Below are positions 1 to 11,799 of a stretch of DNA of 64,000 bases, in pieces. The DNA comes from Earliella scabrosa. Taxonomy: Eukaryota > Basidiomycota > Agaricomycetes > Polyporales > Polyporaceae. The notes under the pieces were generated by a model. The model saw only the letters and a list, made by a program, of their open reading frames with translations. It did not search any database and was not told the DNA's origin. Location: contig JABYQQ010000012.1 in NCBI GenBank assembly GCA_022605405.1, forward strand, positions 1,054,001 to 1,118,000. The letters run 5' to 3'. Numbering within the stretch: position 1 is the stretch's first letter; each line of letters starts with the position of its first letter. The position numbers and the translations under genes were made by a program.

Positions 1-48
1 CGTGCTAGATCTCGCCATTCCAGCCTTGTCAACGTGGAAGGACGACAT

Positions 49-1396
49 TCACGGGCAGAACGTGACGGTGTAGTCGGCGTTGCGCTCGACGGGGCACGTC
101 TTGAGCGCACCGCTCGGCTCGTCGTACGCGTAGGCATAGGCGTCAGGGCACGCGTTCTCTGCACAGTGCAGCAGTTTGCGTCAGTTCTGTCATGCATGGT
201 CGAAAACAAACGCGACGCACTGAAGTAGTCGTAGAACTGCACACCATCGACCGGGCATGTCTCGGGCGTGTCGTGGGAGCCGCTGCAGCAGTTGGCGCTG
301 TCGTCTGGCGAGAGAGTAGGGTGTGAGTACCAGTCCGACAGGTGCCCGGGGTTTGGACGAAAAAGTGCATGTATATACGCACTAGGGTCATCAAGGCCGG
401 CGGAGCACGCGCTGTTGCACCCGACGAGCTGGCCGTTGCCGTTGGTCGGGCCTCTGAGCTCCTGGGGGCCTGTAGATATAGTAGCACCGAATCGGTTACA
501 TGAAATGATGGCAGAAATTCGAGGAGGAGCACGCACAGTTCGCGTTCAGATCGGCGGCGCAGCTTCCCTCGGGGCAGCCCTGGTTGTTCGAAATACCAAT
601 GGGAAGGTTGTATCCGTCGACGACAGAGACTAGACATACAGATGTATATGAGCGGGGACGATGCTCCACAAGATCGCCTGCGGAACGTGAGACTGACCGT
701 CATAGTTGTCGGGCTGGCCGTTGATGCCGAGGGTGAACTCTGCGAGGGTGACCGGAGGGACACCCTGTGAAGTGTGAAGAATCAGCATCAGTCCGACAAA
801 CTATGGCAGGTGTGCACGCACCGTGCCGGTGCTCGGGTCACACTCGAGGCCACCGTTGCAGCCGCCGGAGGCGCACTGGGTCGGGCCCGGGGGGCCCTGG
901 CTGAAGTCGCAGTCACGTCGGCCCTGATTGGAAAGTCGGTGATGAGTGTGTCAACGGTGACGGCGCAGTACTAAGGCTGCGTACCCAGATGCGGCCCGCC
1001 TGCCAGTCGTTGGGCACCTGGAACGAGACGGTCTGGCCAGCGCCCTGCTCCCAGCTGCACAAGAAGCACAAAGTCAACGAGAGGGCAAGACAGTACAGTC
1101 GTGGACAAGACCTTACCCAGTGGGCTGGTCGGGACTGGATGGGCTGACGTTCAGGTCAGTGAAGAGCTATGATAGTCGTTTCCATATGAGCATGTGTGAC
1201 CCCGGGGGGACCCAATGATTGAACATACGGCAGGCCTAATGAGCAGGGGTCAGCATACAAAGCAACACAACGAGATGACGAAAGCGCCGCACCAGATAGT
1301 GAAGGCGCAGTTGTTGACCACAGTCATCTGGCGTGCAGCCGCACCAGAGGCGAGGACGGCAAGGGCAACGGTGATGCTGGAGATGAAAGTCTGCAT
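49..1396 (-). CDS. Thaumatin-like protein 1
   Basis: Secreted thaumatin-like (PR-5/GH64-like fold) protein. Such fungal proteins bind or cleave beta-glucans and are linked to cell-wall remodelling. The ATG opens a hydrophobic signal peptide ending near AAARQ, followed by the family start TVVNNCAFTIW. Exons read by eye continue through VSFQVPNDWQAGRIW, the Cys-rich GGCNGGLEC, a LAEFTLG motif, SVVDGYNLP, an NCC...ETC segment and PDAYAYAYDEPSG, ending ADYTVTFCP-stop. The Arg, Glu and Asp positions of the acidic cleft appear intact. About 7-8 short introns interrupt it. It is the only copy on the minus strand; three paralogues lie at 9.1-15.4 kb. The family is certain; exact exon edges are not. 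Confidence 0.9.
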
Positions 1397-1490
1397 ATTG
1401 AGAAGAGGTATGCTTCTGTGAGTAGACGAGTGTGTTGGCTGAGAGGAGTCGACCAGGTCGATGCTGGCTTGATTCCTCCAGTCCGAGCTG

Positions 1491-1499
1491 TTTAAATAT
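1491..1499 (-). promoter_or_regulatory. TATA-like box of thaumatin-like gene 1
   Basis: On the minus strand this reads GATATTTAAA, about 95 bp upstream of the ATG at 1396. The spacing matches that of TATA-like boxes before the other three thaumatin-like genes. Confidence 0.5.
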
Positions 1500-2402
1500 C
1501 CCTTTGACCGTCTACGCACTGCGTAGGCCTGTCCTCTCGAGACGCTAAACCACCCTCCCAGATGTTAACCGCTGTGGAGTCGCGGTGCTGCTGTGACGAA
1601 GGGGGCATCGAACCGCATTCCCCTCAAACCCTCCCGCGAGTCGGCAGTGGTTCGGCGGACCAATCCACGTTCTAAAGCCTCCAGAGATGTAGAGCAATGT
1701 AGCCCTAACAGGCTTGTGTGTACGTTCTTCCGATTCCGATCGGCCGTTGTTGTGGAGAGTTGTCGACCTGATGACCGACGTTAAGTCCGTTGTGCTGACC
1801 CAGCGTTAACCCACAAGTGTCGGAGCACATCTCCGGTAGTGTCGTTCCAGTCATAACTACGTGCAGCTACGGACTATGTCCAGGCATGATTCTACGACGG
1901 CCGTGATCAGCTTATACAATGCATAATGTTGCAAGACAAGCACATACGTTTCAGATGCCTGCGGACGGACTGGAGGTGGCAAAGGCTTGGCAAAGGAATA
2001 TCTCTGCACCTTGACGCGCGGCAGAGGAATCTGAACGTCACTGTCGACGACTGCGACCTCTTCCGCATGCATGAAAATGGATCGCTATACAGTGGGGATA
2101 TGGAGCGAGCGGTTTTGCACAGGATAATCACCGAATGCACGCCGTCCTTCCGACGCGCCTCAATTTACTGCGAACAAGCTAGAACTCCAACGGCAGCGAC
2201 TCGTGAGAGAAGCCAGAGCACTGTATGAGATCATCATGCGTCACAAGTAGCTTTGGCCGAGGCGGGCCATCGGTTTGCATTTGCAGAGGAAAGCCACGTC
2301 GTCTCTGGATGAATTAGCCCGCTAACGTACAACATACTCTTGCCACCGAACCACGCACGTCGCTCTCTTGGCTTTGTCTCCCCACTCAACCGCATCGTGA
2401 CC
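1500..2402. other. Intergenic region, no supported gene
   Basis: Separates the divergently transcribed first TLP gene from the 3' end of urease. A 100-codon ATG frame at 1926-2228 (+) has no family features I recognise and no clear splice partners, so it is not called. Confidence 0.4.
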
Positions 2403-5400
2403 TCAGAAGAAGTTGTAGTACCGCGCCAAAGGCAGCTTCTCGGCCGGCTCGATGTCGGCGAGCTCGCCGTCGGCCCGCACCTCGTAGCTCTCGGGGTCGA
2501 CCTTCATCGTCGGCGTCGCGTCGTTCCACTTCATGTCCTTCTTCGTCACCTTCCGGCAGTTCTTCACCGCCTCGAAGCGCTTCTTGAGCCCGTATGACGC
2601 GACCGTGCCCGACGCGAGGGAGACTTGCGACACAAAAGTCACCGAGTTGAGCGCCGCCGACGCCGCGTACGAGCCCCACATGGGGCGGCCGATGAACGGC
2701 TGCACCGTTGGTATGGAGGCGTTCGCATCGCCCATCTGAAATTGCCCCCGTTGAGTCAGCGTGAGTCCCCTAGCCGATGTAGGACGTGCGTGTGAAGGGC
2801 GGCGGGGCGCACCGCGCGCCGTGTCCAGGAAAGGAACGAACCTGTGCCCAGGCGATGACGCCCGACTTGATGACCATTTCGGGCTTCGCGCCGAAGTTCT
2901 CGGGCTTCCACAGGACGAGGTCCGCGAGCGTGCCGACCGCGACCTGCCCAACAAGGTGGGAGATGCCGTGCGTGATGGCGCTGTATCAGAACTCGTGAGT
3001 CACGTTCATACCACATTGGGCAAGGAAGGGCACAGCAGAAGCCGGCGAAGGTTCAGCGGGCGGCACTCACGGGTTAATGGTGTACTTGGAGATGTAGCGC
3101 TTGACCCTGCCGTTGTCGTGCCCATCGTAGTCGCCCAAGGCGGTAAGGGGGCCGCGGAACTCGCGCATCTTACTGGCGGTGCGCCAGGTCCTGCTGACCA
3201 CCTCGCCGACGCGGCCCATGGCTTGCGAGTCGGAGCTGATCATGGAGATCGCGCCCGTGTCGTGGAGCACGTCTTCCGCCGCTACCGTCTCCGCGCGGAT
3301 GCGGGACTCCGCAAAGGCCAGATCCTCGGGAATGGACTTGTCGAGGTGGTGACAGACCATCAGCATCTGCCCGACATGGCGTCAGCTCCAAACTTCTCTC
3401 GGCTCTGATGGGGAAGGAATGAATAGCGTACGTCTAGATGCTCGTCCAAGGTGTTGCCGGTGTACGGCCTGGTGGGGTTCGTCGAGGATGGCAGAACGTT
3501 ATCCAAGCCACAAACCACAATAATATCTGGAGCATGCCCGCCACCTGCAAGAATGGTCGGCACAGGAACTAACAAGAAGCTTCACCGACATACCAGCGCC
3601 CTCAGTGTGGTAAGTGTGAATAGTGCGGCCACCGAACGCAGCGATGGTGCCTATGTGAAGAGGTCAGGGACGAGCATATGACTGAAACATTCTCGCACCC
3701 ACTCTCGACAAAGCCACTTTCGTTGAGAGTATCCGTGTGGATGTTGACTTGAACATCATATTTGTCTCCAACGTCAAGGGCGCTCATGATGGCCGACGGC
3801 GTCGAGCCCCAGTCCTCGTGCAACTTGAGACCAGCTGCACCAGCTTTCACAATATCTTCCAACGCCTCAGTGCCGGTGTCGTTACCCTTGCCAGTGATAG
3901 CGATATTCATCGGCATTCCGTCCGTAGCAGCGAACATGTGCTGCATGTAGAACGGACTCGGAGTACACGTCGTTGCGTTCGTGCCAGCACTCGGTCCCGT
4001 TCCACCTCCAATCATCGTCGTAGTGCCCGACGCGAGGGCCTCGGTGACCTGTTGTGGACAAATAAAGTGAATGTGCGCGTCAATAGCACCGGCGGTGACA
4101 ATCAGCTTCTCCCCAGCAATGGCTTCTGTCGCCGACCCGACCACCAGATCCGGGTGCACACCCGCCATGACGTCGGGGTTACCGGCCTTGCCGATGCCCT
4201 TGATCTTGCCGTCCTTGACACCGATGTCTGCCTGCTGGAGCATCAATGATGCGCCCAGGGTCGAGGAGTTATGCCTACTTGCCTTGTAAATACCGGTCCA
4301 GTCCACGATGAGCGCATTGGTAATGACGAGGTCGAGGGTCTCTGCGGCGGATCTGCCAGTGGCCTGGCCCATACCCTCACGAATTGTCTTCCCTGGTGCG
4401 AGCATTCAGTACTTCAAGGACCTCACATTCGGGCACAAATGCCCTACGCACCTCCTCCGAACTTGACCTCGTCTCCATACACCGTCTATATGCGGGCTGT
4501 CAATGAGTCATTTGATTCTCCTGGACCAGCCTACTGACCTCATCACGCTCGACCTCAACCCAGAGGGCGGTGTCACCCAGGCGCACCCTGTCGCCCACGG
4601 TCGGTCCAAACATAGCCACGTACGCATCGCGACCGATATCCGTGTCCTCGGACACCTCTGCCGCACCAGGGTCGGGGACGTGTCCGAAGCCCTTCTGCAC
4701 AAGGCTGCGCACGATCTCGTCAGTCCTCGACAAGTCGACAACGCCGCTCGCAAGCCGATTGCCACCGGTGATCACTTTTGCGCCCGCGATCGCAACCAGT
4801 GTCACCGTCTTCGAGTCACCAGGCTCGAATCGCACCGCGGTGCCAGCGGCGATGTCGAGCCGCTTTCCGTACGCCTTGCCGCGGTCGAAGACGAGGGCGG
4901 GGTTCGTCTCGATGAAGTGGTAGTGCGAGCCAATCTGTGACGTGTGTGAGCTGATCAGCCTCGCTTCCATGCATTCCACCCAGACGATCACCAACGGAAG
5001 CGCAGCGGCGACCTCAAAGACCACACTCCGTGCATCGACGGAGTGCTATCGCGCTTCCGCTGGGAAGTCGGGCATGAATGTAATGGGAAGGATGACGCAC
5101 CTGGATGGGACGGTCGCCGTTGTTCGTGACGCGAAGCTTAATGCGCTCCCGACCGTGGTTGATACGGATCCTATCCTTCTTGACGACAACCGCTCCCGGT
5201 GCGCTCTCACGAGAGTAGAGTGCGGCGTTCACGGCGGGGAACACATCGTTGGACGGCACTGGCAGGAACGATCCGTACAACGCCGCCTCTAGGTCACCGT
5301 CCTCCGTGCAAATAGGCTCGTGTACAGTAACGAGGAATACACTGAATTAGAGTAGTCGGGCCGCACGACGTCGTGGTACGAGTGTGGGATGAGCGGTGGA

Positions 5401-5766
5401 TATATGCATGAGACGTGGTGAACGCACCCATCTGGGAATGTACCCTCTACCTGGATCTCATGCAGAAGGGCCGATACGCCGGGGAGGACGTGTCTCCGCC
5501 CGAGCAATGTCTTCCCATGCTGCATGAGTTCGGCGACGGAATGTTTGCCATCTCTGATACGCTCCTGCAATTGGGAGGCGATAAGGGCAACCGCTTCGGT
5601 CTGATTGAGCTGGAGACCGCGCGCGAGACGCTTCTGCGCGAGAAAGCCGGCCTGGCCGTGCGGGGGAGCGTTAGTTGAATGCGGCCCCGAGCATACATAT
5701 GCACCCAATGGGGGGACTTGCCTGATGCAGGACGAGCTTCGCTTCCTCCCGGGGTGAGATACGCAT
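2403..5766 (-). CDS. URE1: Urease, single-chain fungal type
   Basis: Nickel enzyme hydrolysing urea to ammonia and carbamate in the cytosol; fungal ureases fuse the bacterial gamma, beta and alpha subunits in one chain of about 840 residues. All three are visible in order. Gamma starts [15 protein letters not shown] and continues [12 protein letters not shown]. Beta has [13 protein letters not shown], then [10 protein letters not shown]. Alpha has the Ni-ligand DAHIHF, the carbamylated lysine in [31 protein letters not shown], the mobile flap VCHHLDKS and the Asp ligand in [13 protein letters not shown], ending [14 protein letters not shown]. The catalytic set is therefore complete. At least eight short introns split the gene. 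The start fits the conserved fungal N-terminus. No urease accessory gene is seen in the window. Confidence 0.96.
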
Positions 5767-7030
5767 GCTGATCTGGTTGTGCGAATCAACAGCTTAACGG
5801 TGACCGCAGGGTGGGCGAGCTACGACGGAATGACGAGATTCAGGGATGGAAGCGGGAGGCCCGGGGCGTTTGCACGTTGTGGACGAGGACAACTTGTGGT
5901 CGAGCGCACAGTTGATCGCGACGAGCAACTGGATGCTCAGGAGTGTCCTCGAGATCGACATTTTGGCGATAGTGAGCAGTTCTCCACTGAGTAAGAAGAG
6001 GTACCTGGGGAGAGATAAGCATCCCAGCTCGAGTGCTTGTGACCAGCGGGAGATAAGAACATAGACGCCCGGTGTAGGCAAGCCTCGAGGCGGCGCTTGG
6101 GCTACGAGAATCCTCGTCTGTTCGAGTCTGCGTCTCCTCTTCCCCTCTTGCATCTTCTCTCCATCTGTCTCCTGTCGAGCTGCTACATCTCCTCTGCTGT
6201 CTCTTCTGAGGAACCCGACCCTGCTCCATCTCGACCAATCCATTCGATGACTCGACACGACCAGCAATTGCCCGTCCAATCGACCGGTTCCGCCCAACCT
6301 CCCTCGGACCATCTGCTGTGCCACCGCTCGGTGTGGACACTCCGGACGGAAGCAGCGTGGATGTGGACATGCTCCAATTGGCTGCACGACGGACAACGGC
6401 GCCTTCCCGTCTCTGCAAGGACTGGCCCGATATCCTCCATATCGCTCCGAAGCGCCCTCGAAAAACAAAGGATGCCTCGCAGACATCGATGGAACTACAT
6501 AGGGAGGGACTCGGGAGGAACAAGGATTGGACTGGAGGTAGACCGCTGCCATACAGGTGTAGCACTATTGTCTGGGCGGTGAGTAAGTCTCGGGCTATGC
6601 TACCTTCCTTATTGTGCGCCAAAACCTGCATGGTTCAAATCACTCTCATGTGTCCGCGCATCTCCGCCCTTGGATGCGCTAAGCACACCAAACTCGTCTG
6701 CACGGTCTGTCAGCAGCGGTCGCAACGCCGTTCTCTGTTCTGCATCAAGTTGACAAGATGATCAACATCCGTCGAAGCCGGGCGACTTGACATAAGTATG
6801 CATCGGACATGCCTTCATTTCTCCGACGCTGCTGCCCGCACCGCCTCGCTCCCAGCATCGCCCGTCAGCAGTAAGCTTGAGCATTGCACGGCGTCGGCAC
6901 GGAACACAGCGTCGTGGGTTCCGCATGTCCGACGCTGCTGCGTGCGGCGGGGGAGCGCCCGGAGTTGACTAGGCTTACGGCAATGGCCGAACCGCCCAGT
7001 TTGGGATAGGGCGTCACGTGGGTGGCGCAG
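5767..7030. other. Urease upstream region, no supported gene
   Basis: Long frames on both strands at 5794-6631 overlap one another in several phases and contain no recognisable domain, signal peptide or intron-linked continuation. A 14-bp direct repeat (TCCGACGCTGCTGC) occurs near 6833 and 6929. The region probably holds the urease promoter and the promoter of the gene at 7213. Confidence 0.4.
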
Positions 7031-7037
7031 GAGCGAT

Positions 7038-7046
7038 AATATACAT
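7038..7046 (+). promoter_or_regulatory. TATA-like box
   Basis: AATATACAT lies about 170 bp before the favoured ATG at 7213 and about 105 bp before the alternative in-frame ATG at 7147. Confidence 0.4.
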
Positions 7047-7212
7047 ACCCCGCGCATTATGTCGCCCGAGGGTCGCCCTTTGTCTTCCGTCTCTCCTCCG
7101 CACTGCGCCTGCTTCCTTGCTCTCGCTCTCTCTTATTCTCCCGTACATGTCGTGCGCCGTTGCGCTCCCTCCCCCTGCGACACACCAGTCCTTCGTCCCG
7201 CGGAAACGCACC

Positions 7213-7812
7213 ATGTCGTTCTCTTCGCCGACGTCCAACAAAGCCGCCCGGACACCACTCCGTCGCACCGGCTCCTTCCTTTCTCTCGCCGACATGCAGG
7301 CGGACGAATACACGCCACTCTATGGACGAGGCGGACCAGCGAAGTCGTTTACGCCCGTCGACAGCCTCGTCATCGGGCAGTACGATGCCCGCATGCGCAA
7401 GCGGAGAGCTGCGCCCTCTCGCACGCCCAGTTTCCATTCCACACCAATCCCTCTACCCAAGGCGTCATCATCCCAGATCCTTATCCTCACGTCGCGCCGC
7501 AGCGCCCCGCGCCCGAGGCGATCGTCTCCACTTGCGCCGGTGCAGAAGCCCCTGCCCGAGCGACCCTCACTACCATGCACCAAGAAGCGGGAACCAGACT
7601 TGTACCGCACGGCGATCGAGACGCGCATGCGGATGTCCCCCGCCGGTCGCAACATTCTCAACATGGGGCCGCGGGTGGCCATGTCCATATTCTCTGCGAC
7701 GGAGGCTCTCGAGAGCATCGTCGCTTCTCAAAGGGATTACGACATGTCGCTGAGCGCCTCGTGGGTGGATCTGAGTCAGGACGACTGGGAGATGGTGGAT
7801 CCCGACGCGTAA
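7213..7812 (+). CDS. Hypothetical protein, Ser/Arg-rich
   Basis: A single open exon of 199 codons from a good context (CACCATGTCG). I do not recognise a domain. The chain begins MSFSSPTSNKAARTPLRRTG, is rich in Ser, Pro and Arg and probably disordered up to about residue 130. It then has a more ordered tail (RTAIETRMRMSPAGRNIL, SIFSATEALESIVASQ) and an acidic, Trp-containing end SQDDWEMVDPDA. This pattern is common in small basidiomycete proteins without assigned function. The open frame extends upstream to an ATG at 7147, which would add 22 residues. Codon use and the lack of stops over 600 bp favour a real gene. Confidence 0.65.
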   Translation: MSFSSPTSNKAARTPLRRTGSFLSLADMQADEYTPLYGRGGPAKSFTPVDSLVIGQYDARMRKRRAAPSRTPSFHSTPIPLPKASSSQILILTSRRSAPRPRRSSPLAPVQKPLPERPSLPCTKKREPDLYRTAIETRMRMSPAGRNILNMGPRVAMSIFSATEALESIVASQRDYDMSLSASWVDLSQDDWEMVDPDA

Positions 7813-8969
7813 CCAGTCCGCCCCTCTCGCACACACACGACGGTGTCGTTCTGCCTGGGCGATGGGGGAGCTTCCCTTGGGAATGCGAGCGGCAGGCTCG
7901 CACGACGCTCCCCCTGTGGCGCGTTTGGACGGACGGAACCAACGGCGTTTTCTCGATTCGTATGGCCGATTCTCTGCTGGGTTTCTCATACGCGCCTTCT
8001 ACTACATACGGCTTACATACTATCCGACAGAGGCATTATAGTTATAGGTTTCGGAGGCACAACTGGACTCTGTAGCTTACTACGGGTTGGACGCCACTTC
8101 TCCTCCCCATTCTGTATTAACTTGTACACCACCCGCTGTAACTCACTCACTGCGCATCGACACATCCATTGACACCCACATTATTCAATCGTTTTCTGAG
8201 GCGTCTTCCTGGGCTGAGACTGACTGTCGACCGCCGCCGCCAGTAGTAGCCAGTAGTAGGTACATGCGTCGCGCGGTGTGGGACGCGTGTGGTGGCTCTG
8301 GGCACTGGGTCCCGCGCCACCGCCAGGCCCGAAGCGGTGGCTGTGCCACGTGGCTACTGAACCTTGAACGAGCCTGACCAGTGCCACCGCGTCTCAGTCC
8401 GGTCCAGACCAGTACATTCCTCTCGGCCTCATTTGTGGCACACTCTTACCTCGGCGACTGTACACGAACACGCTAGATCTGGCGAAGCATGGCACAGACT
8501 CCGCCCAAGGGTACGCCAGTTGACAGTGTTCTGGTCCAACCCGGGTAGAACTTGGAGTTCACTCAAGGCTCAAGCTTGTACCGCACTGCCAGATCAGTAT
8601 GCCTCCGCAACACAGAATCAGAGGAAGCCTCCACGAACATCCAACATCCTTTGAACATCGCCCGGATCGCAGCAATCCGATGCTCGAACTGGTAATCACG
8701 CATCTTTGACCTACTGACCGCCGCGCTCCGATATGCGTCAATCTGTCAGGGCCACGCGGGCGCATCCTCCACCCTCGTTCGAATGGGCTATGGTCCTAGA
8801 CTCTCTCTGCGCAAGAAGCTGCTGCACCGCGTTGGGATTCAGATGAACTGTCGTTTGTGTGGCCCTTTGGACAGACCACAGGCGAGAATGTTGCACAATC
8901 AGGCACTCTCGTCGTAGCCACTGCGCCCACATATGGTCTTTCGTCTGTGATATGCGCTCAAATCGACCG
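7813..8969. other. Intergenic region, no supported gene
   Basis: Short frames only. It presumably holds the 3' end of the preceding gene and the promoter of thaumatin-like gene 2. Confidence 0.4.
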
Positions 8970-8978
8970 TTAAGAAGG
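8970..8978 (+). promoter_or_regulatory. TATA-like box of thaumatin-like gene 2
   Basis: TTAAGAAGG followed by CG, 104 bp before the ATG. It resembles the TACAAAAGG elements at nearly the same distance before thaumatin-like genes 3 and 4. Confidence 0.35.
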
Positions 8979-9073
8979 CGATGGGGTCGTTAGGGAAGAG
9001 AGCAACGACCTCCCGCTCTTTGCGACCACCACCATACCTGAGACCTCCGGATCCTGACCGCCCAGTCATAGTC

Positions 9074-10371
9074 ATGAAAGGACTCGCAATCGTAGCTGCC
9101 AACCTCGCACTCGCTTCCTCCGCTGCAGCGAGGACATTCACGGTGTATAACCAGTGCCCCTTCACCATCTGGTACGTCTCGCCTGCTCTCATCCAGCGTC
9201 TTTCCTGACCTAATCCGTCATTAGGCCTGCAGTACGTGTACTCGGTATACTCCCTCAGTCCGCTGAAATGACAGGTTTTCGTGTAGATTTTCACGGGTGT
9301 TGGCGCCGGCCCAGACCATCCCACCGGGTGGGTTCTCGCAGGGCCTAGTGTCGTGTAAACGTGCTCACTTCCCCCTCTGACCGCTCGTCTTACTAGATGG
9401 CAGCAGGACGCTTACCAGGCAGTCTCATTCTTCGTGCCCGACAATTGGCAGGCTGGGCGCATCTGGGTCCGTAGGAATCATCATGCCGATCCCTGTATAC
9501 GGCAACGCTGACCGTTTCGGTAGGCTCGTAGGAACTGTGACTTCAACAACGGAGTACCAGGTCCCAACTCTTGTCTCAATGGCGGCTGCAACGGCGGACT
9601 CGAATGCACTGGTACGGTAAGTTATACCCACCTCGGGAGATGTTCCGCTGCGCAGTCCCTGACAAGCCCTTATAATGCTGGTACACCTCAAGGGCGTTCC
9701 GCCTGCCACTCTCGCCGAGTTTACGCTCGGCATGAACGGTAAAGATAGCTACGATGGTGAGCACCCCGGTGGGATCGATGTGCGATCCGAAGTCTAACGG
9801 GGAGATGGCGCAGTCTCCCTTGTTGATGGGTACAATCTGCCGATGAGGGTCACCAACAATCGAGGATGCCCCGTCGTGGATTGCCCTGTCGACCTCGGCC
9901 CGAACTGTGAGTAGGTCAAACATTCTCCCTCGCATAGATGTTGACTGCGCCATCGGCTGGAAGGCCCGGCCGAGCTAAAGGGACCCTTCGACGCGTCCGG
10001 CTTCCCTGTGGGCTGCAAGAGCGCCTGCGTGGCCGGAATCGGCGACAGAGGTCAGTGATCTTCTCCGTTCGCAACTGTGACCACTTCTCACCATCAGAAT
10101 GACTATTGCAGCGCGAAACTGCTGCATGGACGAATTCAGCTCCGGACCGGGCGCATGCCAGTCGTCTGGCGTAGCGTTCTACTCCTACTTTAGTACGTCC
10201 ATCTTCTACGAGACCTCGTCTACGCTACAGGACACTGCTGACCTTCTCTGTTGTACAGAGGGCAACTGTCCCAACGCGTACGCGTACGCGTTCGACGAGC
10301 CCAGTGGCACTGCATTGCAAGCTTGCGACATGGGCCTTGCCGCTGACTACACGGTTACGTTCTGTCCTTGA
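9074..10371 (+). CDS. Thaumatin-like protein 2
   Basis: Second secreted thaumatin-like paralogue. The ATG begins a signal peptide MKGLAIVAANLALASSAAAR, followed by TFTVYNQCPFTIW. Later exons give VSFFVPDNWQAGRIW, the Cys-rich GGCNGGLEC, a LAEFTLG segment, VSLVDGYNLPMRVTNN, CPVDLGPNC, GFPVGCKSAC, NCCMDEFSSGPGACQSSG and AYAFDEPSGTALQACDM, ending ADYTVTFCP-stop. Introns have GT...AG ends and are about 50-70 bp. The segment before NCC (GDRARNCC) differs from the GDPVNNPNCC of its neighbours; it needs an acceptor at ATTGCAG. The cleft residues and most cysteines of the eight-disulfide pattern are present, so it looks functional. Confidence 0.9.
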
Positions 10372-11686
10372 GTCAGACTCGCGCACCCACTCATGTGTAC
10401 GATATCGTTCATCGGTGTCGTCTGGGTTTGTAGTGACATGATACCCTTGCGTCTTGGAACATGTGTGCGGTTGATTGAATTGTGCAGGTCATCGAGCTGT
10501 TGAATGGACCACGAGTGACTAGTCACACGGCCTGTGTCAGTCATCTAAACTTGCGTCTGTGAGATACGATCTTCGCTGCCAGGGCGGGCCTCGCGCCCTC
10601 GCGCCTACTACTCAAGGCAGGAACAATACATTCCACGGGTGTGGATGTGAACATGTGTGGTTTCCCCCGCGTGGTTCAGATCCGCGTGGTCGCCCTCTTT
10701 CTCGCGGTACTGTCTCTCCCCGAGTTGTATCGGTAGGTCTCTAAGTCAACTACAATGGGCGTGTATCCTAACGCTGACGTCATGACCTTTGACGGCAGGA
10801 TTATACATAGCCACCGACGCCACCAGGTTAGGTGGCTGTGACACGTGTATACCCAACGATATTCATTCGGTCTAGAGGACTCTGTCACCTGCGTCCCTAG
10901 CATGCGCATCGTCGGTCGCCAGCAGAGCGCGGTTCCACGGTCTGCCAGCCCGCTTGATGCCAGAACGCGTCGGAAGTGCGCTTCCTGGGGTGACGGCAGT
11001 GATGCACAAGGGCGTGTGGGAGCGGTGGGCTGCTTTCCGCACGCCTCGAACTCCCAGAACCCACGGACAGCAGCGCGAGATGCGGCTCCCGGCGATAATC
11101 TATTTCAGACGAAGAGCATTATCCCGACATGCGCATCGTATTTCATACCGCTGCGATGCACTTGGTCACGAAAGCCCTCACATGTCAGTGCTCGCACGCG
11201 GAACAACATGTATCATCTCGGTGCGTACTGTCACCTATCTATTATGGTTATGGTGCTGCCTCTCATGGTGTACTGACCCACCTTTGGCAGCGCCCACCTT
11301 TGTTATCCAGAACAATCCGGACCTTTTGCCATCCCTCTCAGCATCGCCCGACGCAGCACCGCGCCCGTGTCTAGTCATGCCCTGGTCATGCTACGCTCGC
11401 TGCCTACATGGCAACTGGACCGGATCTATCAAACGGCTCTGCCGAGCGGGGTCTACTCCTTCTTTCGAGGGCCTTTCTCGAGGGCCTTTCTCTTCCTCTG
11501 CACCTGCTCCGGAAGTCGAGGCACCACGTTGGCTACCGACGACATGTCATGGGGCTGACAGTTCTCGGCGGATTTTGGGCCTCTTCTCGATACAACCATG
11601 CAGCGCTCAGACTAGCGCAGCCCGTGTTCGTTTTGATCGAGCACATGCACATGCACAATGGCACATGTTCTGCGCCTCGGTCGCAC
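10372..11686. other. Intergenic region between thaumatin-like genes 2 and 3
   Basis: No gene supported. Overlapping frames at 10845-11803 lack recognisable features. A perfect 13-bp tandem duplication lies at 11465-11490. Confidence 0.4.
11465..11490. repeat. Tandem 13-bp duplication
   Basis: TCGAGGGCCTTTC occurs twice in direct succession, about 310 bp upstream of thaumatin-like gene 3. Function unknown. Confidence 0.7.
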
Positions 11687-11695
11687 TACAAAAGG
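11687..11695 (+). promoter_or_regulatory. TATA-like box of thaumatin-like gene 3
   Basis: TACAAAAGG, 113 bp before the ATG at 11800; the same nine bases occur 107 bp before thaumatin-like gene 4. Confidence 0.45.
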
Positions 11696-11799
11696 CCTTG
11701 CGTATGGTCGAAGAAAACGCAGCGGGTCCCCGTTCTTTTCGACATATCACAGACACCCAGTCTCTGCTTCTCCAGTTCAACATCTGACTGCGAGCAACG

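Noticed and set aside
2761..3408. 215-codon plus-strand frame
   Set aside because: It is antisense to urease exons whose motifs are beyond doubt; open only because of GC-rich codon bias.
5794..6631. Minus-strand frames of 252 and 263 codons
   Set aside because: They overlap each other in different phases, have no known domain and no matching splice partners.
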